From positions 126,949,464 to 127,013,463 of the forward strand of contig NC_072796.1 in the NCBI RefSeq assembly GCF_028583425.1: DNA of 64,000 bases, in the 5' to 3' direction. The notes under the pieces are model-generated. The model had not been told where the DNA came from, searched no databases, and saw only the letters and a program-made list of their open reading frames with translations. Positions 1-10,900 of this stretch are shown here, piece by piece (position 1 is the stretch's first letter; every line of letters starts with the position of its first letter). Position numbers and translations under genes: made by a program. The DNA comes from Eublepharis macularius. Taxonomy: Eukaryota > Chordata > Lepidosauria > Squamata > Eublepharidae.

Positions 1-1230
1 CTGGAATCCAGAAGGAACATTTCTGACACGAAACTGAGAGACGAATGTCACATTGTATTGATTTTATGACATCTAAAACGGAGGCAAAGGCAGGCTGTAC
101 TTATGTCAGACCAGTTTGACTGCAGGGTACTGGCGCGTCTGTGTCAGAAAGGAGCAACATTTGTTCTTTTTGCAGTTGTTTCACCTATCAAAATTCCAGG
201 ATCCAAAGTAGAGAAGTTCACGGTTTTAAAAAGTCACTTTTAAGTCTCGGATTCCTGTAAGAAGCTCCCCAGTAATTAGTCAAAGGCCTGCTGCGATGAG
301 ATCACGGCAAGATTGCTGACTTAGGGTAGCAATTAGGGGTTATGTTAGCAGTAGGCACTCCAGCTTCACATGAACGGAGGGAGAATGTGGGGAGAATATC
401 CATGTAGCCGACGTTCTTGAACTCCACAAGCCACCATGTAGCTCGGGGTTATAAACAGGCAAGCAATGAAGGGGCGGACAGATCCCTTTCGTAGCTCCGC
501 GCAAGGTGACATTGAAGAAGAGTGGAACGGATGACAATGGGCCTGGTTCTCTAATGGGAACACACAGCATGGATTTTCTGTTTTTGAAGCAAATGCCAAC
601 AATTTTGTTCTGAGGAAGTAACATGAAACACACCGTCCCCCGCAACCCTGTCTCCTCTTCAGAAGAGCAGCAAAAGTGAAAGGGAATCAGCCCCCGCCTC
701 CATTACTTTGCTACAGATTTTCAAAAGAGATGAAAAGGCCAAAAGCAACAAATTCAGTTTCTCTTGAAGCTAGTCCCTATGGAATTTAAGCTTCTGAAAG
801 CAGATGTACTTTGGGAGACTAAACTATGAACCAGGAAGTGTCTTCTTTCAATCTTACCTCTGCCAAAATATACTAGGCATTAGGCACGCTGTTCTTTTTC
901 AGCTTCAAACCCTGCCCCCCCCTAATATTAACTTATTTTACAGGACTCTTGAAAGTAACGCATGGGAAGTGCTTTGAGTACTTTAAAGTTCTCTATAAAT
1001 GCTTGGCATAATTATCTATTTAGCTTCACTTTTAATATTCTGCGCTAAATGTTCCTGTCAACACTTGCAATGACTCTGCTGTAATTTCACAAAAGTGGAG
1101 TGTGTGTGTGAAATCCAGATAAAGTGGATTATGTGAACATACCTGAAAAATGAAAATTTCACCTGTTCTCCGGGAAGATGGGAGTCAAGGTTTCTTACAT
1201 GCTGATCCTAATAAAAAAAGAGTACAGGGG
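1..1230. other. No recognisable gene or repeat
   Basis: Single-copy-looking sequence. The open frames are short and overlap on both strands with no family resemblance. A promoter or conserved non-coding element cannot be judged from sequence alone. Confidence 0.4.
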
Positions 1231-1239
1231 AGGAAGTTA

Positions 1240-1461
1240 AACAGCGGAATTATCCAGGTGGGTACTGGAGATCTCGCAGAACTACAGCTGATCTCCAGAA
1301 AAGAGAGATCAGCTCCTCTGGAAAAAAATGGCTGCATTGGAGGATGGATGCTATTTCATTATACTATGCTGAGTTTCTTCCCCTCCCCAAACCCTGCCCT
1401 CCTCTGGCTCCATACCCAAATATCAAGGAATTTCCCAACCTGGATTTGGTAGCCTTAGTCA
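1240..1461. repeat. Decayed hAT-like MITE copy (GGTTGCCA family)
   Basis: The 3' part (overlapping pieces such as CCCAAACCCTGCCCTC and TTTCCCAACCTGGATTTGG, ending GGTAGCCTTAG) resembles the ends of the repeats at 5370-5461 and 48414-48600. In this family the terminus reads as a degenerate TGGCAACCCTA. The left end is unclear. Confidence 0.4.
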
Positions 1462-1789
1462 TGAGAAAATGTAGTGTATTGTCCTCTTTGGCTTGCCATA
1501 TGCATGGCGTTGGAGTTCAGCCTTAATTAAGCGGATTTACGTTCCATGCCCTTGTCTTCTGCCTGGGCATTCCCCCCCCCCCCCTTTTTTGCGAATGACT
1601 TTTTGTATCTATGGAACTACAATAAACACCTTGTTTTACATTTTGGAAGTGGCCTCCCTTTTTTTGAAGACATATCAGATAGGTCAAAACTCATTGCCGC
1701 CAGAAACTTACTAAGGCAATTATTTTCAGTTTTTTCAGGGACCAGCTGAGCATGGGACTCGATTATATGCAAGCATGTGATAATGACAT

Positions 1790-2026
1790 AATATAATAAT
1801 AACATTCGATTTATATACCGCCCTTCAGGACAACTTAACACCTAGTCAGAGCAGTTTACAAAGTATGTCATTATTATCCTCACAACAAAAAACACCCTGT
1901 GAGGTGGGTGGGGCTGAGAGAGCTCTGAAGAGCTGTGACTGACCCAAGGTCACCCAGCTGGCTTCAAGTGGAGGAATGAGGACTCAAACCCGGTTCTCCA
2001 GATTAGAGTCCTGCACTCTTAACCAC
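1790..2026 (-). repeat. Sauria-type tRNA-derived SINE
   Basis: Read on the minus strand it has the tRNA-like head (GTTAAGAGTGCAGGACTC, then a GAACCGGGTTTGA-like B box), the body GCTGGGTGACCTTGGGTC, and a tail TGTCCTGAAGGGCGGTATA running into an ATT-rich end. It stands head to head with the next SINE. Confidence 0.85.
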
Positions 2027-2239
2027 AGTGGTTAAGTGGTTTGGCTGTGAATCAGCACTCTATTGGTTCAAATCCCACGACTGACATGAGCTCAGCAGGT
2101 GGCCTTGGGTAAGCCACTCCTCTCAGCTCCAGCTCCCCAGCTGTATTGTGAGGATAATAACACTAACTTGTTCACCGCTTTGGGTGAGGCACTAATCTGT
2201 CTAGAAGAGTGGTATATAAGCATAGTTATTATTATTATT
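2027..2239 (+). repeat. tRNA-derived SINE, second subfamily
   Basis: Begins AGTGGTTAAGTGGTTTGGC, has a B-box-like GGTTCAAATCCCACG, body GGTGGCCTTGGGTAAGCCAC and ends GTGGTATATAAGCATAG plus (TTA)n. The layout matches Sauria SINEs but the middle differs. Confidence 0.7.
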
Positions 2240-2357
2240 ACCCTAAACTGATAGTAAGTCATATGACATAACGGCACGGTTACTAGCTCTAGCTTGGAAA
2301 TTCCTGGAGATTTGGAGGTGGTACCTGGGGAAGGTTGAGTTCAGAGTGGGAAGAGAG

Positions 2358-2545
2358 CTCAGTCCAGCATCCTGTTTCATCCAGTGGCCAATCAGTTGCC
2401 ATGGAGAGCCATATAAACAGGACATAGAGGCTGGGCCCCCTGCTCCATGCTTCCTTCCAGCACTGGTATTCAGAGGTTTTCTGCCTCAGTATATGTATGC
2501 TCCCTTCAGTCACCACGGTTACTAGCCATTGTTGGATTTCTCCAT
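2358..2545 (+). repeat. Interspersed repeat, family not named
   Basis: It shares blocks with 11270-11400: TCCAGCATCCTGTTTCA, GGACATAGAGGC and CTGGTATTCAGAGGTT occur in the same order at both sites. The two copies define a dispersed repeat of unknown class. Confidence 0.55.
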
Positions 2546-3632
2546 GTACCTCTTTCTCCATTGCAAATGTCCTCCCATTTGGGGGCCAATTTCTTTTCAA
2601 CTGACTTCTGGTTTTGGACTCTGGCTAAGAAAAAAAAAGGGAGGGATACACAATGGAGAACTGATGGTGAGGGAACAATTAAGCACCCCTCCTGCTGACC
2701 AATTCTGCCTTACAAGTCTCCTCTCCTTTGCATTTCTATGACGAAAGAAATGCAAAATGCTAGACCATTTTGGGACTCTGTCCTTTATAACACCTGTAGT
2801 GAGAAGGATTTTTAGCATTAAAGATGAGTTGAAAGAGTATGCTCACGCCTAGAGTTAATATAGCTCTGATTACCAGATGCCATGCACACAAGGGGGGGAC
2901 AATGACTCCATCATGCTTGCAGAGGCAGTGGGCTTTTGAGACGATGGACCGTTGAAAACAAAGTCCTGGATGAAATGGACTTTGGGTCTGATCCAGAAAG
3001 GCAGTTTTTATGGTCGTCTGTCCTATTTTGTTTATTTTCCAGGAAGGAACAACCACTTACTGGGATTAAATTTACAGGAAATCAGAAGCCGAAATGGCCA
3101 ATTCACAACTTTGGACCTGCAAAGGGAAAGATGCTGCATATATCATTCACTTTCCAGATGCAGAACAAAACAAACCTCTTTATTTTGCAAATACAAAAAC
3201 ATTTAGACAAAATAAGAAATGTGATATATTCCTCTTTATTGATGCTGCCACAGGGGGACACCAGCCAAAGCTAAGCATTTTTAAATCTTTTGATTTCTAT
3301 TAGAGAGAAGATCATGTCCCCTTAGTAGTTTTTGAATTTCTAATATGGATGTCTTTCCATGTAATGTGGTACCTATTTCACAGACCTGAACTGGAAAAAA
3401 AATGACAAAAAAATTGTGGATTGCAGAAGTGAAGAGAGTCACATAGAATTTTTTAAAATTTTGTATATATTTATTTTGTTTAACACAGAAAATAACATTA
3501 GAAAATGAACAAAATATCAGAAAACATAATATGTAAAAGAGTATTAAAGCTACAAAATATTTCTCCTCTCCTTCTCCATACTTATTTACAGTAAAATACT
3601 TATTTATAGTAAAATACACTATACTCTACTGA
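2546..3632. other. No recognisable gene or repeat
   Basis: AT-rich towards the right. The short open frames on both strands lack similarity to any family I recognise. Confidence 0.35.
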
Positions 3633-3990
3633 GAGCCAGTTTAGTATAGTGGTTAAGAGCGGCAGGACTCTAATCTGGAGAGCCAGGTTTGATTCCCCAC
3701 TCCTCCACTTGAAACCAGCTGGGTGACCTTGGGTCAGTCACAACTTCTAGGAGCTCTCTCAGCCTCATCCACCTCACAGGGTAATTGTGGTGGTGAGGAT
3801 AATAACACACTTTATAAATTGCTCTGAGTGAGTGTTAAGTTGTCTTGAAGGGTGGTACATAAATCAAAAAGTCCAGTAGCACCTTTAAGACTAACCAACT
3901 TTACTGTAGCATAAGCTTTCGAGAACCACAGTTCTCTTTGTCAGATGCAACAAATCAACAACAAATCAAATGATGTTGCTATTATTATTT
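3633..3990 (+). repeat. Sauria SINE interrupted by a Penelope-like fragment
   Basis: The SINE head (GAGCCAGTTTAGTATAGTGG) runs to GGTACATAAATC at 3865. About 100 bp of another repeat follow, then the SINE tail resumes at about 3971 (TGATGTTGCTATTATTATTT). The string AAATCAAA occurs at both junctions (3861-3868 and 3963-3970), as expected for a target-site duplication. Confidence 0.8.
3869..3962 (-). mobile_element. Penelope-like 3' fragment with hammerhead-like motif
   Basis: On the minus strand it reads CTGACAA (3938-3944), a perfect 6-bp stem GAGAAC/GTTCTC closed by TGTG, then GAAA (3917-3920) and GCTTATGC. This is the order of a hammerhead ribozyme core, with one mismatch in the CUGANGA box. 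It ends TTAGTCTTAAAGGTGCTACT, a tail found in several other places here. Assignment to Penelope-like elements is inference from the known presence of hammerheads in that group. Confidence 0.55.
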
Positions 3991-4009
3991 TATATTCAGC
4001 ATTTAACAT

Positions 4010-4330
4010 TGTATTCAACATTTTAAATTCTACAGTTTAGATTACTGATTTAACAATTGATCTATTTTACTAATAATTTTTTTTTTAGTTTTTCTTAAAT
4101 TTCAGCTACATAGTAAAAAAACCTTTCAGTTTTTCATGAAATTCTGAAATTGGTCTATTGTGTATATGAGAAGTTAATTTAGTCATTGATGCATATACAT
4201 ATAATTTGTCCATCCATTCAGTCGCACCTGGACAAAATTTTGCCTTCCATTTCACAGCCTATACTACTCTTGGTGCCATCACCATATATTTAAAAAAATC
4301 ATGGTGTAGTTTAAATATTACTTGGTAAAA
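4010..4330 (-). pseudogene. L1-type LINE, C-terminal ORF2 fragment
   Basis: The minus strand is open for about 49 codons around 4110-4262, including KLTSHIHNRPISEF. The same motif, KLTSYINRRPISEFEEKW, ends the L1 tail at 19484-20101. Both are typical of the far C-terminus of L1 ORF2, beyond the endonuclease and RT domains. Only the tail is present, so it is a 5'-truncated dead copy. Confidence 0.6.
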
Positions 4331-4653
4331 TATTTAATGATGTATTTTTAATTAAACAAAAATTTATTAATAAAAAGCATACATTTATTTATTATTTAAT
4401 TAATTAAATTTAATTTAATAACGTATTTTTAAGGTCCGGCACAAAGCGGAACAGACTCATATGGTACTGAATGAGCATGTGACTTGACTTTGGTTTCCCA
4501 GACGTGGGCATTTTCCCATTTTGGAGTTCCACATGCACCAAGTACTGCAACACAGCTCCAAAATAAAACAAATAACTTCCCCAGGCTGTTGTCAGCTTGG
4601 GAAAATGGTGCAGGTGTGGCGCCTCCCTGTATGCTGTGGTCCCTGCACAAATT

Positions 4654-5180
4654 GGGCATCATTCTTCATAGCTGCTGTGTGGCCGTGAAGAAAATTGAAT
4701 TGGGTCTTGGGTCTTGCATTGGGCATCATTCTTCATAGCTGCTGGGTGGCTGTGGGGGAAAACCGAATTGGGTCTTGGGTCTTGCATTGGGCATCATTCT
4801 TCATAGCTGCTGTGTGGCTGTGGGGAAAACTGAATTGGGTCTTGGGTCTTGCATTGGGCATCATTCTTCATAGCTGCTGTGTGGCTGTGGGGAAAACTGA
4901 ATTGGGTCTTGGGTCTTGCATTGGGCATCATTCTTCATAGCTGCTGGGTGGCTGTGGGGAAAACTGAATTGGGTCTTGGGTCTTGCATTGGGCATCATTC
5001 TTCATAGCTGCTGTGTGGCTGTGGGGAAAACTGAATTGGGTCTTGGGTCTTGCATTGGGCATCATTCTTCATAGCTGCTGGTTGGCTGTGGGGAAAACCG
5101 AATTGGGTCTTGGGTCTTGCATTGGGCATCATTCTTCATAGCTGCTGTGTGGCTGTGGGGAAAACTGAATTGGGTCTTGG
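4654..5180 (+). repeat. Minisatellite, 8 copies of a 67-bp unit
   Basis: GGGCATCATTCTTCATAGCT recurs at 4654, 4721, 4789, 4856, 4923, 4990, 5057 and 5124. The spacing is 67 bp except one 68-bp unit with an extra G. The first unit is the most diverged and the last stops at GGGTCTTGG. Open frames here are a by-product of the repeat. Confidence 0.95.
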
Positions 5181-5369
5181 AAATCGCAAGTTGTTAAAAA
5201 TAGTATCACTTAGTCCGACCATTAGCAGGATATTCCTAGAAGCCCTCCCAGGTCTCACAATTTCCAGCAATCTCTCTTGGTGATAGTAGTTTGGATTCAT
5301 GGATCGGGGAAAAAAGCCATTTCCTTGACAGTGTAATCTGAGGTGCCAAATAACTCTATGGCATTATGC

Positions 5370-5461
5370 CCTGCTGAGGCCCCTCCCCTCCCAAACCTCA
5401 CCTACTCCAAACTCCACCCCTAAAATTTCCAGGAATTTTCCAGCCTGGAGCTGGCAACCTT
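5370..5461. repeat. hAT-like MITE fragment (GGTTGCCA family)
   Basis: Contains CCCCTCCCAAACCTC, CTCCACCCCTAAAATTTCC and the end GGAGCTGGCAACCTTAG, matching one end of the repeat at 48414-48600. The other end is missing. Confidence 0.5.
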
Positions 5462-5900
5462 AGTTATTCTGACTGGGTGGAGGGGGGGCAAATCCGGTTG
5501 TGCCTGAAACTTCTTGTATACTAAACATTTTCTGTAGCACTGAGGCACAGCCTGTGATGGCTAAATGTGGACGAAGGGGGGAAAGAATACATGGAATGAA
5601 GATTGCCCCCACTTCGATCCTAACCAAGCAGCAACAGGTGATGTCATCAAAGATTAAAAAAGGGATGGGTAAGTCAGGGAAGTAGGTACAATGGATTGTG
5701 TGAACTGTGTGTACCACTCAGGGTGAAAATGATCAACTGCTGTTTGTTCCCAAGGGTGGAGGTGGGGGGAAAGCTTTACGTGCCTTCCCTGAGGCAGTTC
5801 ATCCCATTAAAATCAATAGGATTAGGCCTCTCAGAAAAACATGCAGGGCCTACCCCCAATACTAACTGATCAAATAGTGTACCTGAGGCTTAACACACCC
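5462..5900. other. No recognisable gene
   Basis: Short frames on both strands only. Nothing assigned. Confidence 0.35.
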
Positions 5901-6010
5901 TCTCTCTCTCTTTCTGGATACATCTCTGTCTCTGTCTGTCTGTCTGTGTCTGTGTCTGTGTCTGTGTCTGTGTCTGTGTCTGTGTCTGTGTCTGTCTCTG
6001 TCTCGATATC
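5900..6010 (+). repeat. TCTG/TGTGTC microsatellite
   Basis: CTCTCT then CTGTCTGTCTGT, then repeated TGTGTC units, ending in TATATCATC repeats. Simple sequence; the serine/valine-rich frame over it is not a gene. Confidence 0.95.
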
Positions 6011-6782
6011 TATATCATCTATATCATCTGCACTCCTTATTTCACCCCACTGACTTCTTCAGTTTCATAGCTCTAAGCATTATTTGGGGGGGGGGGAACC
6101 TCTCTAATATATTGGCCATAAAAGACAAAGGGTGAATATTTTAATTATCTAGTGTCATTAAAATGAAGGCTTCAACTGTAGCATCAGATGTCTTGATGGC
6201 TCTTCAGTTCAAACAGAGCATAATTGTTATATAATCTGATTAGCTATAAAGATTATTGCTGCAGGTCTGGAATCCAATTGGCTTTCCAGCGGGGGAGACT
6301 GAATACTCTTTATTTTGTTTCTTTTTATATTCTTTGATCTTTTTTTGTCACGGGTTTTGATTCTCCACTTTTTTAAAATTGCTGTTGATTTTTCAGATGA
6401 GTTTAAACTATGCATGATTATATTCAGTTTAGATGGTATTTTTATTCAATGTATGTTATTTAAATTTATAATGTCGATACATTGATTTATTGATACACTG
6501 ATGAGATTGAAAAATATGTGCAGGATAGCAGATGTATGATTTATTAATTTAAATAAAAAAATTAAAAGTTAAAAATTGTGGTTTGTATCCAGCCTGAGGC
6601 TGAAGGAAGTTCTCAGGAGCCTTCCTCCAAATTTTTGCTTCTCTGCTGGAGGAAGAGCCATTTAAGTTGGAGGCAGGCTTGTTAGGTTAGAGGAAGGCTT
6701 GAAACTTGTCTTAGTGGAATGGTAGGCTACACGCCATCATCATGCACACTCATGCAAATAGACCTGAGAGGTATTTTGATTA
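6011..6782. other. AT-rich stretch without recognisable gene
   Basis: Contains AT-rich sequence and short frames. No repeat family assigned. Confidence 0.35.
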
Positions 6783-7860
6783 ATCATCATTATTTATTTT
6801 ATTCAATATTTAGCCCACCCTCCCCGCGAACGGGCACAGGGTGGGTTACATCAAACATAAGTACGATTTAAAATCACAATAAAATCATACAGTCATAATA
6901 CACATATAATTTACAATGTGCAGTTTGCAATCTCCAAGATGGCATCCTCATCCTTAACATCTACCCCTGCTTATAGTACACAGGGGGGAAGGGAAAGGAA
7001 GGAAAAGAGGGAGCAACATTCAAGTCAGATTGGTTCGTATAGGGGGTCAGGATGATACAGCTCCCTTTCAACAGGAGACTGGTAGAGAGGCTCACCAGAT
7101 AGCTCAGAATGGCCTCTACCATATGCCTGGCGGAGTGTCTCTGTCTTACAGGCCTATTGAAAGGACAGAAGGTCTTTGCTGGCCTGAGTGTCCACAGACA
7201 GAGAGCCCCACCAGGCCCTGGCTTTGGTCCAGGCTAGAGACAGGCACAAACCAGAAAAAAAAGAACCATGTGGTCCGTGGTTCGTCACGTTTCATGAACC
7301 ACGAACGTTCACGAACCTGCCCCAGTTTGCTGACCTGTTCGTTTGGTTCATGAAAACATCACTTCTGGGCCTGCAAATCACCACTTCTGGGGCAGCAAAA
7401 GGTCACTTTCAGGTCTGCAGAAAGCCCATCCTTCGTTGCCTAGGTAACTGATTGATCAGAACCAGGCTGTCTGCAGTGATGAACTGAAAAATGAATCAAA
7501 TGAACTGCCCTAAAGATCATGGCGATTCCTCAGAAATGGGCTCTGATGAACCACCGGTTCGTGAACCACGAACTGGCCTGATTCGTGCCGAGCTTTGATT
7601 CATATTTTGGTTTGTGCCCATCTCTAGTCCAGGCCAATCAAGCCTCCCTGGAGTTGGGGACCACCAGTAATTGTTCGTCAGCAGATCTAAGTGCTCTCCC
7701 GGGTATGTATGATGAGAGGCGGTTCCACAGTTATGCTGGTCCAGGTCTGCTCAGGGCTTTATAGGTCAAAACCAAAACCTTGAATCTGATCCAGAATTCC
7801 ACAGGAAGCCAGTGAAGCTGCTGCAAGATGGGAGTAATATTAATCAATAGGCTCAACGGT
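6783..7860 (-). mobile_element. L2-like LINE 3' end, split by a hAT-like MITE
   Basis: Read on the minus strand, the left end has the 3' terminus GGGGAGGGTGGGCTAAATATT plus an AATAAA-rich tail. The middle has GGCCTGTAAGACAGAGACAC and CCGCCAGGCATATGG. The right part has CTGGATCAGATTCAAGG and TGACCTATAAAGCCCTGAGC. The same blocks occur at 15240-15870, 42100-42795 and 54333-54640. Positions 7235-7626 are a later insertion. Confidence 0.75.
7235..7626. mobile_element. hAT-like MITE with 8-bp target duplication
   Basis: Starts TAGAGACAGGCACAAACC and ends GGTTTGTGCCCATCTCTA. It is flanked on both sides by GTCCAGGC (7227-7234 and 7627-7634), the 8-bp duplication expected for hAT elements. The inside holds inverted GAACCACGAACG and TTCGTGAACC blocks. 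Related copies lie at 14163-14913 and 46511-47362. Confidence 0.85.
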
Positions 7861-8852
7861 ATACCCATTTTGTTACAACTATTGTTTCAAAAGAAACTGA
7901 AACAAGATCTTCATAAGTGGTATATAGCCATCACACTTTGATTATTTCAAAAGCCTGAAGGTCAGGAATAAGGACGGTGGCTTTCTCACCTGGCCTCACA
8001 GAAAGTGATTAAAACTGTCAGAATCAGCAGGAAGACAGACCTACTTGATTTTCATCTCTATCTGTACTAGCCATTTAATGATCTGCTGCATGGTTTGAAG
8101 AACTCCTTTTGGTCCCAAACAAGGAGAGTCATCTTAAAGAGAAGGAGAGGCTTATCAACAGGTGCCACAGACCCTGGAAGGTTGAACTCATTATCTCAGG
8201 CTAAGTCTAACTGCAGGACAGAGGCCTTCCTGGGCCTTATGAGGTTTTTTTGAGAGCACAAACAAACACCAGCAGAAAGATTTGGAGAACAGAAAGTATT
8301 GGGATTAATTATATGTTGACCTGGCTCAAGAAGGTTTTATTGAAATAGCTCCTTTATGCACAGAAGAACCACTGTATTCCTTTTGAAAGCAGAAAAAGAA
8401 TTAATGCTGACATAGGATGAAGACGAAAGAGAAATTTGGTGCCGTTCCAATCAAGGAGAGTTTTGGTACAAGTTTACAGGAGCCAGACTCTCTTTCTATA
8501 TGGACAGAAAAGGCTGTAGGGGGAATACAGATTAAATCACAATATACCCTAGTTATCCACATGTATTCTAGTGAACTGTGTATGAATTTTAATATAGTTG
8601 GAAAGCAAGTTGTATAACAACACAGGTGTTAATTTTATCCTTTGACAACCAAATAAAAGTAGTTGGATGAAGGAAGATTAATGATTCTTTAATTACTAGA
8701 ATAGGCCGATCATAACCTGCTCACTTTAACTTTTTAACTTAAAAAGAAGGGGAGGTCACCGTACAAAGATAAGAAGACTAAGAGGGGGAAATCCCCAGGA
8801 AAACCAAAATCAATAATAGACAATAAATTTTTCTTATTATTATTACAAGTGA
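7861..8852. other. Unassigned sequence
   Basis: Contains a 66-aa frame at 8417-8617 and several shorter ones. No motif recognised. It may be old LINE sequence, but this cannot be supported. Confidence 0.3.
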
Positions 8853-9378
8853 TTAGTACTCGGTGTAAGGATAGCAATCATCTCATTTCAACATCCATAA
8901 ACCAATGCAGAGAAATTATGATCCTGTCTCAGTCTTTCCTTTAATCAGGAACAACGAAAACAACGCGGTGAGTCTTTTGGCATCTGCAGAGTAGAACAGC
9001 AGCAATTGACATGAAGGCTATGAGCTTGCCAGCTTGAAATCCGCTCGTTTTGTATCATCGACCAGCATTGGTAGATGATATGGAAAATTACCAATGCATT
9101 GCTCCTAAACACGGACGAGAGATTTCAGAATCAGATGAGAGATGTCATAAATATTGGCCAGGAAGAAGAATCGTGAAACGAGCGGATTTCAAGAGGGCAA
9201 GCTCATAGCCTTCATGTCAATTGCTGCTATTCTACTCTGACGATGCCAAAAGACTCACCACAGCGTTTTTCTTCTTCCTGATTAAGGAAAAGACTGAGAC
9301 AGGATCATAATTTCTATGCATTGGTCTATGGATGTTGAAACGAGATGATTGCTATCCTTACACTGCACTTAGCTTTTT
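8853..9378. repeat. Imperfect inverted repeat, arms about 200 bp
   Basis: The left arm (about 8853-9050) is repeated in reverse complement at about 9175-9378. Matching blocks include GTGTAAGGATAGCAATCATC/GATGATTGCTATCCTTACAC and TGACATGAAGGCTATGAGC/GCTCATAGCCTTCATGTCA. The central loop is about 125 bp. In the right arm CCAGGAAGAAGAATCGTGAA and the following ACGAGC resemble the degenerate hammerhead block of the palindrome at 37.7 kb. Either a Penelope-like inverted terminal pair or a foldback element. Confidence 0.75.
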
Positions 9379-10080
9379 TGTCAACTTTTAAAGATTTATG
9401 AAGCTTCTCATGCACCCACGCCATAGCATCACACTTGGCTTTGTTAGAATGTCACATGGTTGAAAATCTGAGGAATCAGCTAAATTTAAGACCAATTACA
9501 TTTTTATATTACTGTCATGTGTGAAAGATCTTAGAGATGTCTTTATAGATAGCACGTCAATTAGTATAAAAGATGCCATTCAGATAAGAGATCAGGGTTT
9601 TGAGGAAGGAAATCTCATGAAGAAGATTTAGATAAGAAATATATGTGTCTGTGTGCCTGCTGAAAATCCAAAGCATTCAATAGCAGGCTTATGATCTGAT
9701 TTTAAATAATTTCTGGCTTTATTTTAGAGGTGTTAAGATTTAATTTGTATTGCGTGCATTTGTTCATCAATTATAGTTTCATTTTAATAATCCTTTATAT
9801 TTTAGTATCTTGTTTAATTAAAAAAGATTAGAGTTTATTTCAATAAAGATTAAACTCTAAAAGAATAAAGATTAAACTCTAGAACTCTCTGTGTGCCTTG
9901 ATGGAAAGGGTTAAAACAAGACGAATCCATAAAAATCATTTGTACTAAGTAACAGGTTCTTTAACGAAAGATCTTTGCCTTTAGGCTTCATTATCTAAAG
10001 TTCTCCGAGCTGTTCAGAATTTGGAATATAAATCTGAGAACTGGACAGTTTGAAGATTTAATAAGGTACGGATAAAACAT
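9379..10080. other. AT-rich sequence without recognisable gene
   Basis: Contains two nearby copies of AAAGATTAAACTCTA around 9845-9880. No gene or family recognised. Confidence 0.35.
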
Positions 10081-10122
10081 TCCTTTTTCTGGCCTTTTGG
10101 CTAACATCATGTGTAGTATCTA
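10081..10122 (+). pseudogene. U2 snRNA 5'-end fragment
   Basis: TTCTGGCCTTTTGGCTAACA followed by TCATGTGTAGTATCTAT matches the first ~45 nt of vertebrate U2 snRNA with a few changes. Similarity stops there, before the Sm site, so it is not a functional gene. Truncated snRNA copies are usually made by LINE machinery. Confidence 0.65.
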
Positions 10123-10245
10123 TACAGTCAGACCATATGAGGTTTGGATGAGTGGCATGATATATATGAAGCTGAAGCTCTTGCCTTGGTCTCCTAGATT
10201 GTTTTTAAGGGACAGAGTTGCATAGTGGTTTGAGTACCAAACTAA

Positions 10246-10477
10246 GAGAGGGACCACAAGTGACGGCTGACACAGGTTGGACACTAGTCAGCTTCCCTCA
10301 AGTTTTGATGGGAAATGTAGGCATCCTGGTCTTGCAGCTTGACTCTCTGACTGCTGTCCGATGGACTTTTCAACTGTCACTTGTCCAACATTCCGCCAAG
10401 CTGCCTACATTTCCCATCAAAACTTGAGGGAAGCAGGCAAGTGTCCAACGTGTCAGGCGTCACTTGTGGTCCCGCTC
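10246..10477. mobile_element. Palindromic MITE (ACCACAAGTGAC subtype), 3-bp duplication TAA
   Basis: Starts GAGAGGGACCACAAGTGACG and ends CGTCACTTGTGGTCCCGCTC. TAA lies at 10243-10245 and 10478-10480. The inner blocks GACACAGGTTGGACAC and CTCAAGTTTTGATGGG recur inverted. Relatives are at 12224, 40308 and 49840. Confidence 0.85.
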
Positions 10478-10536
10478 TAAGATCTGCGAGACCCAGGTTC
10501 AAATCCATTCTGCCATGGAAGCTCACTGGGTGATCT

Positions 10537-10606
10537 CACTCACTCACTCACTCACTCACTCACTCACTCACTCACTCACTCACTCACTCACTCACTCACG
10601 CACTCA

Positions 10607-10638
<32 letters not shown>

Positions 10639-10640
10639 CT
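10537..10640 (+). repeat. (CACT)n / (CACG)n microsatellite
   Basis: Uninterrupted TCAC units change to GCAC units towards the right. It lies inside the SINE. Confidence 0.95.
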
Positions 10641-10900
10641 CTTAACCTAACCTAGGTTGTGGAGTGCAAATGAAATGGAGGACAGGAGATAAGCCACTTT
10701 GGATCTCCACTGGGGGTAGGTGGAAAAGTTGAGTATAAATATCTAAACAAATATCTAAATATCAGAATGTAATTTTTAAAATTTCAGATCTGCCCAATGG
10801 AAAAAGACTGGGATTCACTGATAGTGGCAGTCTGCTTCACATGACAAAGGGTCCCAATCCAATCCCTAGTACCTACAGATAAAAGAATCTTAGCTGGTGG

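Larger units (their letters stand above)
10190..10760 (+). repeat. Sauria-type SINE, interrupted by a MITE and a microsatellite
   Basis: The head TTGCATAGTGGTTTGAGTAC is cut at 10245 by the MITE at 10246-10477 and resumes GATCTGCGAGACCCAGGTTC, with the body CCATGGAAGCTCACTGGGTG. A CACT/CACG tract (10537-10640) replaces the usual middle. It then continues AATGGAGGACAGGAGATAAG to the 3' end GTATAAATATCTAAAC. Confidence 0.8.

Noticed and set aside
4654-5180. CRISPR-like array
   Set aside because: Units are contiguous with no unique spacers, and the genome is vertebrate.
4484-5283. Frames of 77-84 aa with repeated HSCCVAV
   Set aside because: Minisatellite translation; the 67-bp unit is not a multiple of three, so frames change between units.
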